Assembly: GCA_948567375.1 (NCBI GenBank)
Contig: OX419760.1
Location: 43,648,001 to 43,712,000 of the forward strand
Length of the DNA stretch: 64,000 nt
Direction of reading: 5' to 3'
DNA from: Lunularia cruciata
Lineage: Eukaryota; Streptophyta; Marchantiopsida; Lunulariales; Lunulariaceae
Shown: in pieces, positions 42,161 through 51,986 of the stretch
Layout of the letters: the number at the start of each line of letters is the position of its first letter
Position numbering within the stretch: position 1 is the first letter of the stretch
The notes under the pieces: model-generated
Told to the model about the DNA's origin: nothing
What the model saw: only the letters and a program-made list of their open reading frames with translations
The model's database searches: none
Made by a program: the position numbers and the translations under genes

Positions 42161-44263
42161 CTATCCCGATCCGATGTCTACCTCATCATCGGCTTCCAAA
42201 CCCGATGATCTTCTTACTATTTCACCTTCTTCAGGCATGACTGATTCTACTAATTTCTTTTCTAATTCTACGACTTCTTCACTACAATCTACAATTGAGC
42301 TCACGGGTAATCTATCTACATTCTTATCTTCCAACCCACTCTTCTCTAATGTGTCAATCCTCAAGTTCGATGATACTTGTATTCCTACTTCTGCAACATC
42401 GGATTTCTTCTCCACTGTCACACTATTCCGGATTTTCTCTAACTCCAAATTGACTAAATCTAGTCTAAGACTATCATTATTCTCTACATCTAACATTTTG
42501 TTATCTACATGCTCTCTCAACCAAATCAGCAATGTGTTCATGTCCACATCCTTGGCTTTTTGCTTCCGAGTCTCCTGCACAAGTAATTTCAACTCATGTA
42601 GGCGAGCTTCCTCCAATCTCCTTTCAGCCTCCGTGCTTAAGATCGCTCTTAATTTCCCTGCAACTTCTCCTACTAATTCCGATTCATATCCTCGAGAGCG
42701 TTCTACCTTCAACTCCTCACGATACATCTTCAACTCGTCTTCATATTCTGCAGCGAGCATCTTCTTCTCCTCTGCACACTGCATGCTTTGCTGTTCCATG
42801 CTCTTGACAAGTTCTCGCAATTGCTCTTCTTCTTCTTGCCTGGATGCCAACTCTCTCTGCCATGCTTGATCTTTTGCTGCAGCACTCTTCTTTAAGCTGT
42901 CCAACTCTTGCTCTATTACGATGTTCATCGCCTTCAAATGAACATTCTTGATGCGCACATCACTCACTTCCTCCTTCATTTTGCTCAGCCACATCGCCTG
43001 CTCCTTCAATTCTCCAGCTTGCCTCTGCAATTCCTTCTCCTTCTCTGTGCAGCTTCTTTGTAGCAGGATCAGCGTTTTCTTCCTCAAGCCTTCCTCCCTC
43101 CAAAGTTCTTCAATTTCTTCATTTCTTTGGACTTGTTGCTCCTGCAACCCCTTCACTTCACTCAATAGATGCTTCACCACCTGCAACTCATTCATCTCCT
43201 TCCTGCAATCTTGGGGAATTCCTCTCCGATGTTCTTTCAACAGCTGCAGCAATGGTGTGACCACCTTCGTCAAATATGATATCCCGCTAAAGTTTTCTTC
43301 CTCTTCATTGCCATCTTTGTCTGGAGTCTTCTCCTCCGTCATTGGCTCCTTCATCCAAAGTTGCGATCTTTGTATCTTCATTGTGTTGGCACTTTCTTCA
43401 TCTTGGCCTCTTGAACTCGGCCCCGCGGGATTCTCTGCTTCCTCTTCTGCTCTTGACTTGTTTGCTATCATTGTCTGACAAGCCTCACTTACTGCTACCG
43501 ACTGCTGGACTTCTGGCTCTCCATCATTTTTGCTCCTAGACTCCTCACTTTTCAAGGTGAGTTCCTCTTCTTCCGAGTCCTCTTCTTGCGACTCAATCTC
43601 TTCCCCAGACTCCGATCCCAATGATGCCTCTCTTACGACTTTTGTTGTCTTCAACATCAGCCGCCGAGTCTTTCTTTGCATGGGAGACAACTTGGCTTCT
43701 TCGGGTTGGATGCGCTTCTTTGTTTTTGGACTGGTGATGTCTTCAATTTTCCATTGTCCCGTCCTCACGAAGTACTTGTCATTTGCTTGAAGATGCAGCA
43801 TATACTTGCGCTCCTCATTGTCTGCTTCCCGTCTCAAATTGGGGTGCATGTGAGACACCATACAATGATGCTCGTCTTTGGATAGTAAATTCAGCCCAAA
43901 GTAGAAGTGAGCTACAAACGGTGCAAAATAATACGGTGGCGAGCCCATTTGCCAATTCACCACTATCTGCCTCGTTCGGTGATGGAAGCACCTCGCCCAA
44001 TTAACTAGAACTCCTGCAAACATTTGATGCAAAAAGACGGCCTGCTGCATGGTCACGTAGGTTGTTTGTTCTGGCTTGAACATAGCCATCATCACTCCCA
44101 CAATACTTCTTTGGATCGGGTCCCGATAGGACTCCACCTTGTAACCATTTGTGGTTCTCGGAGCGAAGAACAAATTTCGGATTTCCGTTGTCTCCTCTAC
44201 AGCATCACACTTCCAATAGAAGGTGATCCCTGTTGGGTCTCCTGCTTCTCTTCCCAATACCAA
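42161..44263 (-). CDS. U3-encoded acidic coiled-coil protein, 700-codon open frame
   Basis: Longest open frame in the window, wholly inside the LTR and on the element's coding strand. From the N-terminus: PTGITFYWKCDAVEE and NGYKVESYRDPIQRS (residues about 10-55), WARCFHHRTRQIVVNWQM (about 90), HFYFGLNLLSKDEH (about 120), a basic patch SPKTKKRIQPEEAKLSPMQR (about 185), an acidic serine-rich region (about 215-300), VTPLLQLLKEHRRG (about 350), a heptad-rich coiled coil (about 370-560), and a C-terminus ending ADDEVDIGSG. The frame begins at a non-ATG codon; the first ATG is about 58 codons in. The N-terminal third is lost by deletion and frameshift. No known family recognised. The role may be structural or accessory, as an RNA-, Gag- or chromatin-binding partner; this is speculation. 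Confidence 0.7.
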   Translation of the reverse strand: MVLGREAGDPTGITFYWKCDAVEETTEIRNLFFAPRTTNGYKVESYRDPIQRSIVGVMMAMFKPEQTTYVTMQQAVFLHQMFAGVLVNWARCFHHRTRQIVVNWQMGSPPYYFAPFVAHFYFGLNLLSKDEHHCMVSHMHPNLRREADNEERKYMLHLQANDKYFVRTGQWKIEDITSPKTKKRIQPEEAKLSPMQRKTRRLMLKTTKVVREASLGSESGEEIESQEEDSEEEELTLKSEESRSKNDGEPEVQQSVAVSEACQTMIANKSRAEEEAENPAGPSSRGQDEESANTMKIQRSQLWMKEPMTEEKTPDKDGNEEEENFSGISYLTKVVTPLLQLLKEHRRGIPQDCRKEMNELQVVKHLLSEVKGLQEQQVQRNEEIEELWREEGLRKKTLILLQRSCTEKEKELQRQAGELKEQAMWLSKMKEEVSDVRIKNVHLKAMNIVIEQELDSLKKSAAAKDQAWQRELASRQEEEEQLRELVKSMEQQSMQCAEEKKMLAAEYEDELKMYREELKVERSRGYESELVGEVAGKLRAILSTEAERRLEEARLHELKLLVQETRKQKAKDVDMNTLLIWLREHVDNKMLDVENNDSLRLDLVNLELEKIRNSVTVEKKSDVAEVGIQVSSNLRIDTLEKSGLEDKNVDRLPVSSIVDCSEEVVELEKKLVESVMPEEGEIVRRSSGLEADDEVDIGSG

Positions 44264-44505
44264 CTTCCAATCCGACTCAGTCCATTGAGCCAGATTGCCC
44301 TCTTCCCTTCCACCTCGGGACCCTCATCACAATTACTAGTAGCAATCTTTGTCATCGGATCCATCATCGGATTCGATGTCAGCTTCTTTGGCTTTCTTCC
44401 AAAGTTACTTTCGTCCATTCTTTGTCCGCAATTCAACTTTTCTGTGCTTACTTTGTCTCTTAAACACTACTAACCATAGAAAAACAAAAAAATGTAGGTA
44501 CCACA

Positions 44506-44510
44506 GCTTG
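44506..44510. repeat. Target-site duplication GCTTG (right) of element C
   Basis: Pairs with 31473-31477. Confidence 0.94.
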
Positions 44511-45430
44511 CATAGGAAACAATGAGAGGAGGAAGAATGATTGGACCTCATTATTACCTGATTTCTTTGAGGATGCATCACTTACATGGTATGAGTCAGA
44601 ATACCAAAAGAGAGAGAGGAAAGATGAGCAAGAAGAGTCTTGGGAGAGTTTGACTTCATTACTCATTGAGAACTTTCTCCCAAATGAGAGTTATGAGAGA
44701 TTGATGAGTGAGGTTACCTTTCTCAAACAAGGAGATGGAGAGAAAGTGAGAGTTTATGTGGAAAGAGTAGAAAGTTAGAGTCCAGATTTCGCATAGTGTT
44801 GAGGAAGAGTGGAGATGATGTGGAGACTACTATGATTGGCATGGCCCCTATGAATTTTGTGGGAGGATTGAAACCACAAATTAGAAGCAAGGAGAGATAT
44901 GAGAAACCTTCTTCCAAGGTTGAAGCTATCAAGATCACAATTTGTATGGAGGAGAGTTAAGAAGGGAATGAGAGTGATTTGGTGGTGAAGGAGGTTGTGT
45001 ATCCTCCTCAAGGTTACAAGTATGGTGGAACTTCTGATACTTTGGTGGCAAGGGTTGCACCACAAGTAGTAGTTGCTCCAATTCTTGCACCTCCACCAAA
45101 GGATCCACTTCAAGCATCATAGAACACCTTGTGGACCTCAAGATCAATGTGGAGCAACTATGGGAGAAGAGAGAGGTGGATCAAAATGTAGGGAGAGGGC
45201 CTAGAAGTTATGGAAACTATCCATATAGAGGAGACCAACCAGCCAACAATTTCAATGATAGAAATTGTTTTGGTTGTGGAGGAAGAGGCCATATCTAAAG
45301 GAATTGCCCAAATTCCACTTACCATGGAAGAAGGGGTTATGAGGGAGCCAACAGAGGGAAAGAGGGAAGTACTGAAACCCAAGTGGCTCCTAATACAAAC
45401 AAAGGTAAGGGGATATCATCCATAGATGTG
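44511..45430 (+). pseudogene. gag: Gag of A3, remainder
   Basis: Continues the frame cut at 31477: CIGNNERRKNDWTSLLPDFF, YESEYQKRERKDEQEES, ENFLPNESYERLMSEVTFL. A one-base deletion at about 44772 then shifts the frame. The zinc knuckle near 45263-45306 reads CFGCGGRGHI, stop, RNC: all four metal ligands are kept, but a Gln codon became TAA. Confidence 0.87.
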
Positions 45431-45960
45431 GTTGAGAGCAAGTATGAGTAGGGAGAGTGCTCAAACTCCAAGGGTCTTAATTTGGAGCTTTTGGCACAAG
45501 AGAAAAAGAAAACTTGTTTTATAGAGGATGTTCATTCTTCTCAAGGATTTACTCCAAGCAAGGATATTCCTATGTCTACTAGGAGCACTTGCACCTCAAG
45601 ACCATCAACAACAAAGACTCCAAGGAAGAAGTTGGGGATGGAGGATTTCTTGATTTCAAAGCAACTACGGAACTACAATGTGTTGGAGGATGTTGGTAGT
45701 CACAAGGCTAACATCACAGTGGGCCAATTGATTGCTTTGAACCCACCTTGAGAAAGTAGCTTAGAGGTGGTTTGAGTTCTACAAGGAGCAAGGTATGACT
45801 TACTTCTTGGGAGGCCATGGTTGAGAGCAACATGCACAATTGATTGATGACACAAAGGGTACTTGAGGATTGGGCCATCAAACCATAGAGTCACAGTTCC
45901 TATGACTAGCACCAACAACATTTCACATTTAGATACACCATCTTCTGATTATTGGGAATC
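45431..45960 (+). pseudogene. pol: Protease region of A3, catalytic part deleted
   Basis: 45482-45751 has FTPSKDIPMSTRSTCTSRPS and KLGMEDFLISKQLRNYNVLED. Text then jumps at about 45790 to GARYDLLLGRPWLRATCTID, so the protease active site present in A2 (18690-18745) is missing. Confidence 0.75.
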
Positions 45961-46760
45961 AGATTCTGAAGAAAGAGCTTCATGTGTGGACACAAGCATG
46001 GAAGAGGAGACTTCCATGGAGGAGGATGAATCTGAATCTGATTTAGATGTGTATCCTTTGTGTGCTATGGATTTTGCACCTATGCCAAAGATTTTGAAGG
46101 ACCTTGATAAATCACCATTGATACTTGAAGAGTTAGAGAGAAGGTTATCTACCCTCAAGTATGGCCCAAATGTTATCAAGGAGGAGAAGGTGAGATTTGA
46201 GGAGATTTTCCACAAGTTCATCCATGGTTTTGCTTATAGTTACAAGGATTTGAAGGAAGTCACCTTGGAGGACCACAAGATAGAGGCGGAGTCACATGCA
46301 AGACCAATCCGCCAAAAGCAAGATTGCATTAGCCCACCAATATCTTTGGTTGTGAAGGAGGAGATTGATAAGCTCAAGGAAGCCAGATTTATCTTTGAGG
46401 TGGAGAATTCAGAATGGGTGTCACTAATTGTCACTATGAAGAAAAAGAATGGCAAGCTTCGGGTATGTGTGGATTACAAGAAGCTCAATGCTCTTACCAA
46501 GAAAGACTACTACCCATTCCCATTCATTGATGAGATCTTGGAGGAGGTTGTGAGTCATGAGAGGTACAATTTTGGAGATGGTTATAGTGGATATAACCAA
46601 ATCAAGATTGCACCAGAGCATCAACAACTCACCACATTCACCACACCACACCTTGGGGAACTTATGCTTTCAAGGTCATGACTTTTGGACTTTGCAATGC
46701 TCCAGCCACATTCCAAGGGTTCATGAACAAGGTATTTGAACCTTTCATTGGGCATTTGTG
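45961..46760 (+). pseudogene. pol: RT N-terminal part of A3
   Basis: Open 272-residue frame from 45863: an acidic linker (EEETSMEEDESESDLDVYP), then [59 protein letters not shown] shift at 46680 is followed by [12 protein letters not shown]. The active-site box near 46765 reads FIDEFCVYG; the second Asp is Glu. Confidence 0.9.
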
Positions 46761-47557
46761 AGAGACTTCATTGATGAATTTTGTGTCTATGGGAGCAAGG
46801 AGAGCACTTTGAGCACCTAATCAAGGTCTTGCAACGCTTGGATGAGGCAAATGCATCACTCAACCTAGAGAAGTGCATTTTTGGATGTGAAGAAGATCTA
46901 ATTTTGGGGCACATCATCTCCGAGGATGGAAGAGCAATTGATCCTAAGAAGGTGAGGAAAATCTCAGACCTTCCATTCCCTTCAAGCTTGACCAAGTTAC
47001 GCCAATTCTTTGGGATGGTTGGATACTATAGGAGATTCATCTTCTCATTTTCCAACAAGGCTTATGCATTGAACATCTACATGAAGAAGGGTGTAGATTA
47101 CATGGTGATTTTGGAGTACAAGGAGGCTCTCAAAGCTTTTGAGGAGCTCAAGCAATTCCTTGTTGTAGCTCCAATTCTCGCTAAACTTGATTTGAGTAAA
47201 CCTTTCATCCTCTACACTGATGCTTCTAATGTAGCTATAGGATGCACTCTTAGTCAATTAGACCAAGATGGGCATGATCATCCAATATCTTATGCTAGTA
47301 GGAAGATGGTTTTAGTAGAGAAGAACTACTCTATCACGGAGAGAGAAGGGTTGGCAGTGATCTTTGGTCTCAAGAAGTTTAGACACTACTTGATTGGAGG
47401 GAAAGCCACCATTTTCATAGATCACAAGGCTTTGAAGTACATCTTCAAAAAGCCGAATGTTGAAGGGAGATTAGCAAGGTGGATGATACTCTTGTCTGAT
47501 TATGACTACACCATTGAGGATAGGCCAAGAAAGAAACATGCAAATGCTGATTTGTAA
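46761..47557 (+). pseudogene. pol: RT thumb and RNase H of A3
   Basis: 258-residue open frame (46781-47557): EHLIKVLQRLDEANASLN, FFGMVGYYRRFIFSFSNKAY, then RNase H with LYTDASNVAIGCTLSQLDQD, SYASRKMVLVEKNYSITERE, FIDHKALKYIF and DYDYTIEDRPRKKHANADL. The RNase H Asp and Glu residues look intact. Confidence 0.92.
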
Positions 47558-48950
47558 ACTAGGGCCTATGATCATGATGTAGATGAGCCAGTAGATGATT
47601 CCTTCTCGGATGAGGAGCTCAATCTCAGTCACTCAAGAGGTTCCAATGGAGTACAAGGAGATTGTGGATTTTGTGACAAGAGATAACTATCCAGAAGGGA
47701 TGCATGCTAGGGAGAGGAAGGCCCTTGTAGCAAGATCTAGACCTTACACAATGGTGGAGGATATTCTTTTTCACCAAGGAGCAGATGGTCTACTTCAAAG
47801 AGTAGTGGGTAAGGAAGAGTCTATCTTACTCATAAAGGAGTTTCATGAAGGTTTAGTGTGTGGATGACACTTTGCAGGAAAGGTGACTTCTTTCAAGATT
47901 CTAGATGTAGGTTACTATTGGAGAGTAATTTTCAAGGATTGTCTTGATTATTGCAAAACTTGTCATGTTTGTCAAGATTTTGCTAGAAAGTCTACATCCA
48001 CTCCACCACTTAGATCAATTCCATTGCTAGGACCTTTTGAGAAGTGTGGAATTGATTTTTTAGGTCCTCTCAATAGAACCCCAAGAACAATTGGTATATT
48101 GTGGTAGTTACTTATTATCTTACCAAGTGGGTTGAGGCTAGACCATTGAGGGACAAGAATGAAGATGAAGTTGGTAGATTTCTTTATGAACGCATTATCA
48201 CTAGATTTGGATGCCCTTTAGAGTTGGTTTCTGATAGAGGAGGAGAGTTTACAAGACTCATCACTACAGCCATGCCACAACATTTCTCTATCACACATAG
48301 AGTAACTACATCCTATAAGCCAAATTCCAATGGCTTGGCATAGAGAACCAATCAGACCTTGTGCATGATGTTGGCCAAAGATGCAAAAATGGAGGAGGCT
48401 AAACATCATTGGGACAAGAGGATTCATGTTGTTTTGTGGGAGTATAGGGCAACCATGAAGAATTCACCGGATATTCTCCATTTCAATTGGTATATGGTAT
48501 TGAGTCTACCCTACCTATTCACTTTGATCTTCCAACCTTCCAAATCATTCATAGGAGATTGAAGAAAGCACAAGGAGGTGATGCAAAGAAGTCAAGGAGG
48601 GAACAACTCATGGAGTTGGAAGAGGCAAGAGCGGTTGCTATGGATTGAGTGGAGCAAGCCCAAAGGAAACAAAAGGAGAGCTATGACAAGAGCCAAGGCA
48701 AGAAGAAGGTGGAGCCTTTTGAAGAAGGTAATTGGGTAATGTTGTTTGATTCCATTTGATTCAAGAGAGTGCAAAAGAAGTTTTTGCCTAAGTACTTTGG
48801 ACCTTTCATAGTGGAGAAGGTGTGGGGCAATTACACCTATGATCTCAAGGAGTTGGGAGGAAGACACTTTGATAGGATTAACCATGATAAGTTGAAGATG
48901 TATTATAGAAGGAAAAGAGACCTTCATTTTGAGGACAAAGTGAAAACTAA
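47558..48950 (+). pseudogene. pol: Integrase of A3
   Basis: Zinc-binding domain (47595-47990) with CKTCHVCQDFARKS. Core: CGIDFLGPLNRTPRT (48045), VVTYYLTKWVEARPLRDKNE, RFGCPLELVSDRGGEF and NSNGLA (48340), so the D-D-E positions are recognisable although a shift splits them near 48100. C-terminal part: LPKYFGPFIVEKVWGNYTYD and RINHDKLKMYYRRKRDL (48770-48930). Seven or so lesions. No chromodomain. Confidence 0.9.
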
Positions 48951-48963
48951 GTCCGGGGGTAAA
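48951..48963 (+). other. Polypurine tract of A3
   Basis: CCGGGGGTAAA immediately before TGTAACACCC. Confidence 0.75.
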
Positions 48964-49638
48964 TGTAACACCCATTTGTGCATGTGTGTGGTATTGTGAT
49001 ATTTAGCTTGGTATTACAAGTACTTGAGAGATAAAGGATGGTTCTACATTAGTCATGATTAACTAAAGTTAGTCATAGCTAAGATAGAGGGGACCTTACT
49101 TTAGAGGAAGTGGAAAAGATGAGCACTACTATTTTGGATTCTAGTGTGTTGACTTGGTATTATTCCTAGGTGTTTGGCTTTGAGGAAAGAGTTGAGAACT
49201 CTTGGGCCCGCAAGCCTTTTTGTTTTGGATTCTTCTATAGTCCAAGGATAGCCCATGTGAAGGAATCCTTGACTTAGTGGTTGGGTCAAGATAAGATCAC
49301 ATGCTTAGGGGAATATGTCCATATGAATGGATATTCCTTTCTACTTTTTGACTTTACTTGACTTTTAGCCCAGTAACTTGAGTTACTCCAGTAATTAGTA
49401 ACTTTGGTACATCATTATTTCACAAGTATATAAACAAGGGATGAGGAGGTACTCATCATCCTTTCATTTGCAACCATCTCTCTCGCATTGAGTTCTCTAG
49501 TGAGCAATGTCTTGAGTCTTGGAGTGTTAGCCTTGGAGGAGTATGATGGAGTTGGGGTTCCTTGCCTTTTTAGTCCATAGTGTGCTACCATAATAGCCAT
49601 CAGAGGTTCATCCTGAGTGAGAGACAGGTTGGCTCACA
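48964..49638 (+). repeat. 3' LTR of A3
   Basis: 675 bp, TGTAACACCC to GGCTCACA; TATATAAACAAGGG near 49425-49440. It lacks the small duplication of the 5' LTR. Confidence 0.92.
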
Positions 49639-50222
49639 GTCCAAATTGAGTTTAGTACCACTTTACAACAAGATCCTTTCTTTCAAATGGTACAAGGTCA
49701 TTTTTTTGCACATGATAAGAAATACAACATCTTCTCCTTCAAAGAAGGCCTTTTATTTTGGAAGAACCAGATCTTTGATCTTACCAAGGGTGAATTACAA
49801 CTTATGTGCTTTCAAGAAGCCCATGACTTACAAATTGCTAGTCACATGGGTGGTGACAAGATCTTGGGTACCCTGCAATGCCAATGGTGGTGGCCCAACA
49901 TGGTATAAAGATGTTTGAGAATTTGTCCAATCTTGTGAGAGCTGCCAATGCAACAAGGCAAGCAACTAGAAACCAAGTGGACTCTTTCAACCACTTCCTA
50001 TCACATCTGCTCAATGGGAACATGTGAGCTAAGATCTCATCTCATCATGTGATCTAAGTCACACAGCAATCATGGTATTTGTAGATAAGCTAAGTAAGAA
50101 AATCCATTTGGCATTAACCTTTGATATAGTGGATGCTCCAATGTTGCCCCAAATCTATTTCAAAAATGTCTTCAAGCATCATGGGATGCCTCATGTACTC
50201 ATCTTTGACCATTTTCCATGTT
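49639..50222 (+). pseudogene. pol: RNase H-integrase piece of chromovirus B2
   Basis: Starts within B pol at the A3 border: QQDPFFQMVQGHFFAHDKK, IASHMGGDKILGTLQCQW (zinc-binding), SCESCQCNKASN with CxxC intact, WEHVS, FVDKLSKKIHLAL, KHHGMPHVLIF. It breaks off at about 50222 just before the region around the second catalytic Asp and resumes at 54191. Confidence 0.85.
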
Positions 50223-51986
50223 GTGGTTTGCATAGTGCATGAAAAAGTAAAAAATTATGGTTTATCGCCATAAAGATGGAGTAGGTTGTATGATGGATTC
50301 CACAATTGAGCTATTAGCATGTAAGCAATTTTATGTACATGTATATGATAGGCCACATGGATTATGGTCTTGTCCTATTTGAGTGCTCTTGTGTATATAG
50401 TTGATAGAGAGTTGAAAGGGAGGGGTTTGTTTAGTTTGAGGAGTCTTGAGCAGGAAAAGGACTTGGGGATTGGAAGTTGTAGTAGAGCACAAGAATTAGA
50501 GCATGAGAAGGAGCATTAGAACATTGGAGCAAGTGTTAGAGCCAAAGATGTCCCATGCTCTTAATTTTTTACTGCAAAATCCTTTTCCAGGCAGGCTTCA
50601 AATTCTACCAGTGATGGCTTATGGGACTGGATAGTGGTACATTTTCGGGTAGCATTCATGGAGTCAATGATGGAAAACCCAGATCTTGTCCTCCTTTTAG
50701 TGCTTACTTATGAGCAAGTTTGGGATTTGATCATCTATGTGCTCTTATAGATGGAGAATGACTTAATTTTTCTCATAAGCTTCAAGGTGGAGTTGTTGGG
50801 TCCTTTTGTCAAAAAATTAAGAAACTAAATGACAAAAAATGCAAGTGATTGGGTCTCAAGAGGAGAATTATGGAGTCAAATGCATTTGGGAAAGGCATTT
50901 GAGAAGAAAGAACTATAGTAGGAGAGAGAAGCTAACACGCTACAATTTGAAGATAGAAAACAAATGATATTGAGCAAACTTTGTGGGAGATATGAGCAAT
51001 TGAATCAAGGGGGTAGAAGTCATACCTAGGAGCACAAAATAGACAATTTGGAGAACTTCATGAGACATTTTTATGATCTATCCATGCAGTTGAATAGTAT
51101 ACAAATTTCTTATAGTGCTAAATGTAAAAAGAATAAAAATTTATCAATCTCAAATTAGATCTGGTCAATTGAAGTTGGAGCATTGGGAAGTAAGGTGTTA
51201 GAGATGAGATCTTAATTAGGTTCAAAATTTTGGTCACTCCTAAAGTTGTGATTTAAATTACTTTATTAACATTTCTAGTATTTTTAGTGGTTAGATCTTG
51301 CACCTCTATGCTAACATTTCATGAATTTCTCAAATAGAGAATTCAAAGTCTTGGATCAAGTATACTTGGGTCTATAGAACTCATAAGTTAGCCTAGCTCA
51401 AATATTGATCCATATCTAGTGATTGGAGTTGGATTAGGCTATCAAATTCTAAAATGTTTTAGACAAGAGTACTACTAGCTATTGTGAAATTTTTGGTTGA
51501 CTTTGGGTCCATGGAGAGTGATAGATGATACAACAAGTTCTACTAAAAATACTATCTTAAGCTTGATAGAGCATTTTTATCTTCAATAATGATTGAGTGT
51601 CAATTTTCCTATTTTTGTGATTATGATTGAGAATTTTAGGTTGTTGGAGTGTTAGTGAGGATTTGAGTGTATCTCCAATCCAAAGATTTGAGGAAAGTTG
51701 CCAAGAAACATGAGTAAACCCTAAATTAGGGATTCAAAATTAAGGTGGAAATTACAAAAAACTAGCCAAGTTTAAGAGCTTAACATGGTAGCTATATTGA
51801 TCTGATTTATAGCTTGTTTCATATCAATGAAAAGCTTATCTCATGTTTTTCATTGAATTCTAGAATAGGCAAATCCAAGTGACAAAGCAAAAGTTATGTC
51901 CATATGAGTTGCATAGAGTTTTTCCCCATAAAAAAACAAAATTCCACACTTGGATTAGAAATTGGTTGAAAGCTTAAGTACATATT
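50223..51986. other. Foreign insert in B2 integrase, left part, unidentified
   Basis: About 1.76 kb with no long frame and no border I recognise. It holds short direct repeats of GAGCATGAGAAGGAGCATTAG type near 50495-50525. With 53713-54190 it forms one insert of about 2.2 kb (not counting the solo C LTR) that split the integrase. Confidence 0.4.
51982..51986. repeat. Target-site duplication ATATT (left)
   Basis: Identical to 53708-53712. Confidence 0.9.

Larger units (their letters stand above)
31478..44505 (-). mobile_element. Complete Athila/Tat-like Ty3/gypsy element C, 13.0 kb, giant LTRs
   Basis: Minus-strand element with two long LTRs (31478-35179 and 41361-44505), a tRNA-Asp-type primer site next to the 5' LTR, gag-protease-RT-RNase H-integrase in one direction, a polypurine tract next to the 3' LTR, and a perfect 5-bp duplication GCTTG in the gag of A3. 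The absence of a chromodomain, the tRNA-Asp primer and three CCHC knuckles point to the non-chromovirus Athila/Tat group. The LTRs are unusually long and hold a large ORF in U3. The two LTRs are very similar apart from a deletion, so it is younger than A3. Confidence 0.95.
41361..44505 (-). repeat. 5' LTR of element C, 3.1 kb
   Basis: Minus strand starts TGTGGTACC at 44505 and ends TTGTCACA at 41361. A deletion of about 0.56 kb near 44340-44370, relative to the 3' LTR, removes the N-terminal third of the ORF. The sequence is otherwise nearly the same. Confidence 0.94.
29346..49638 (+). mobile_element. Ty3/gypsy element A3, split by a complete C element
   Basis: Plus-strand A element with both LTRs (29346-30074 and 48964-49638), primer site, leader ORF, gag-pol and polypurine tract. 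Gag is interrupted after 25 codons by element C (31478-44505). Without it A3 is about 7.3 kb. Flanking pentamers differ (TGTTT and GTCCA), and the two flanks are opposite-strand parts of family B, so it is not a simple insertion. Confidence 0.9.

Noticed and set aside
42161-44263. U3 ORF as an env-like gene
   Set aside because: No signal peptide or membrane segment seen; the sequence is acidic and coiled-coil, inside the LTR rather than between pol and the polypurine tract.
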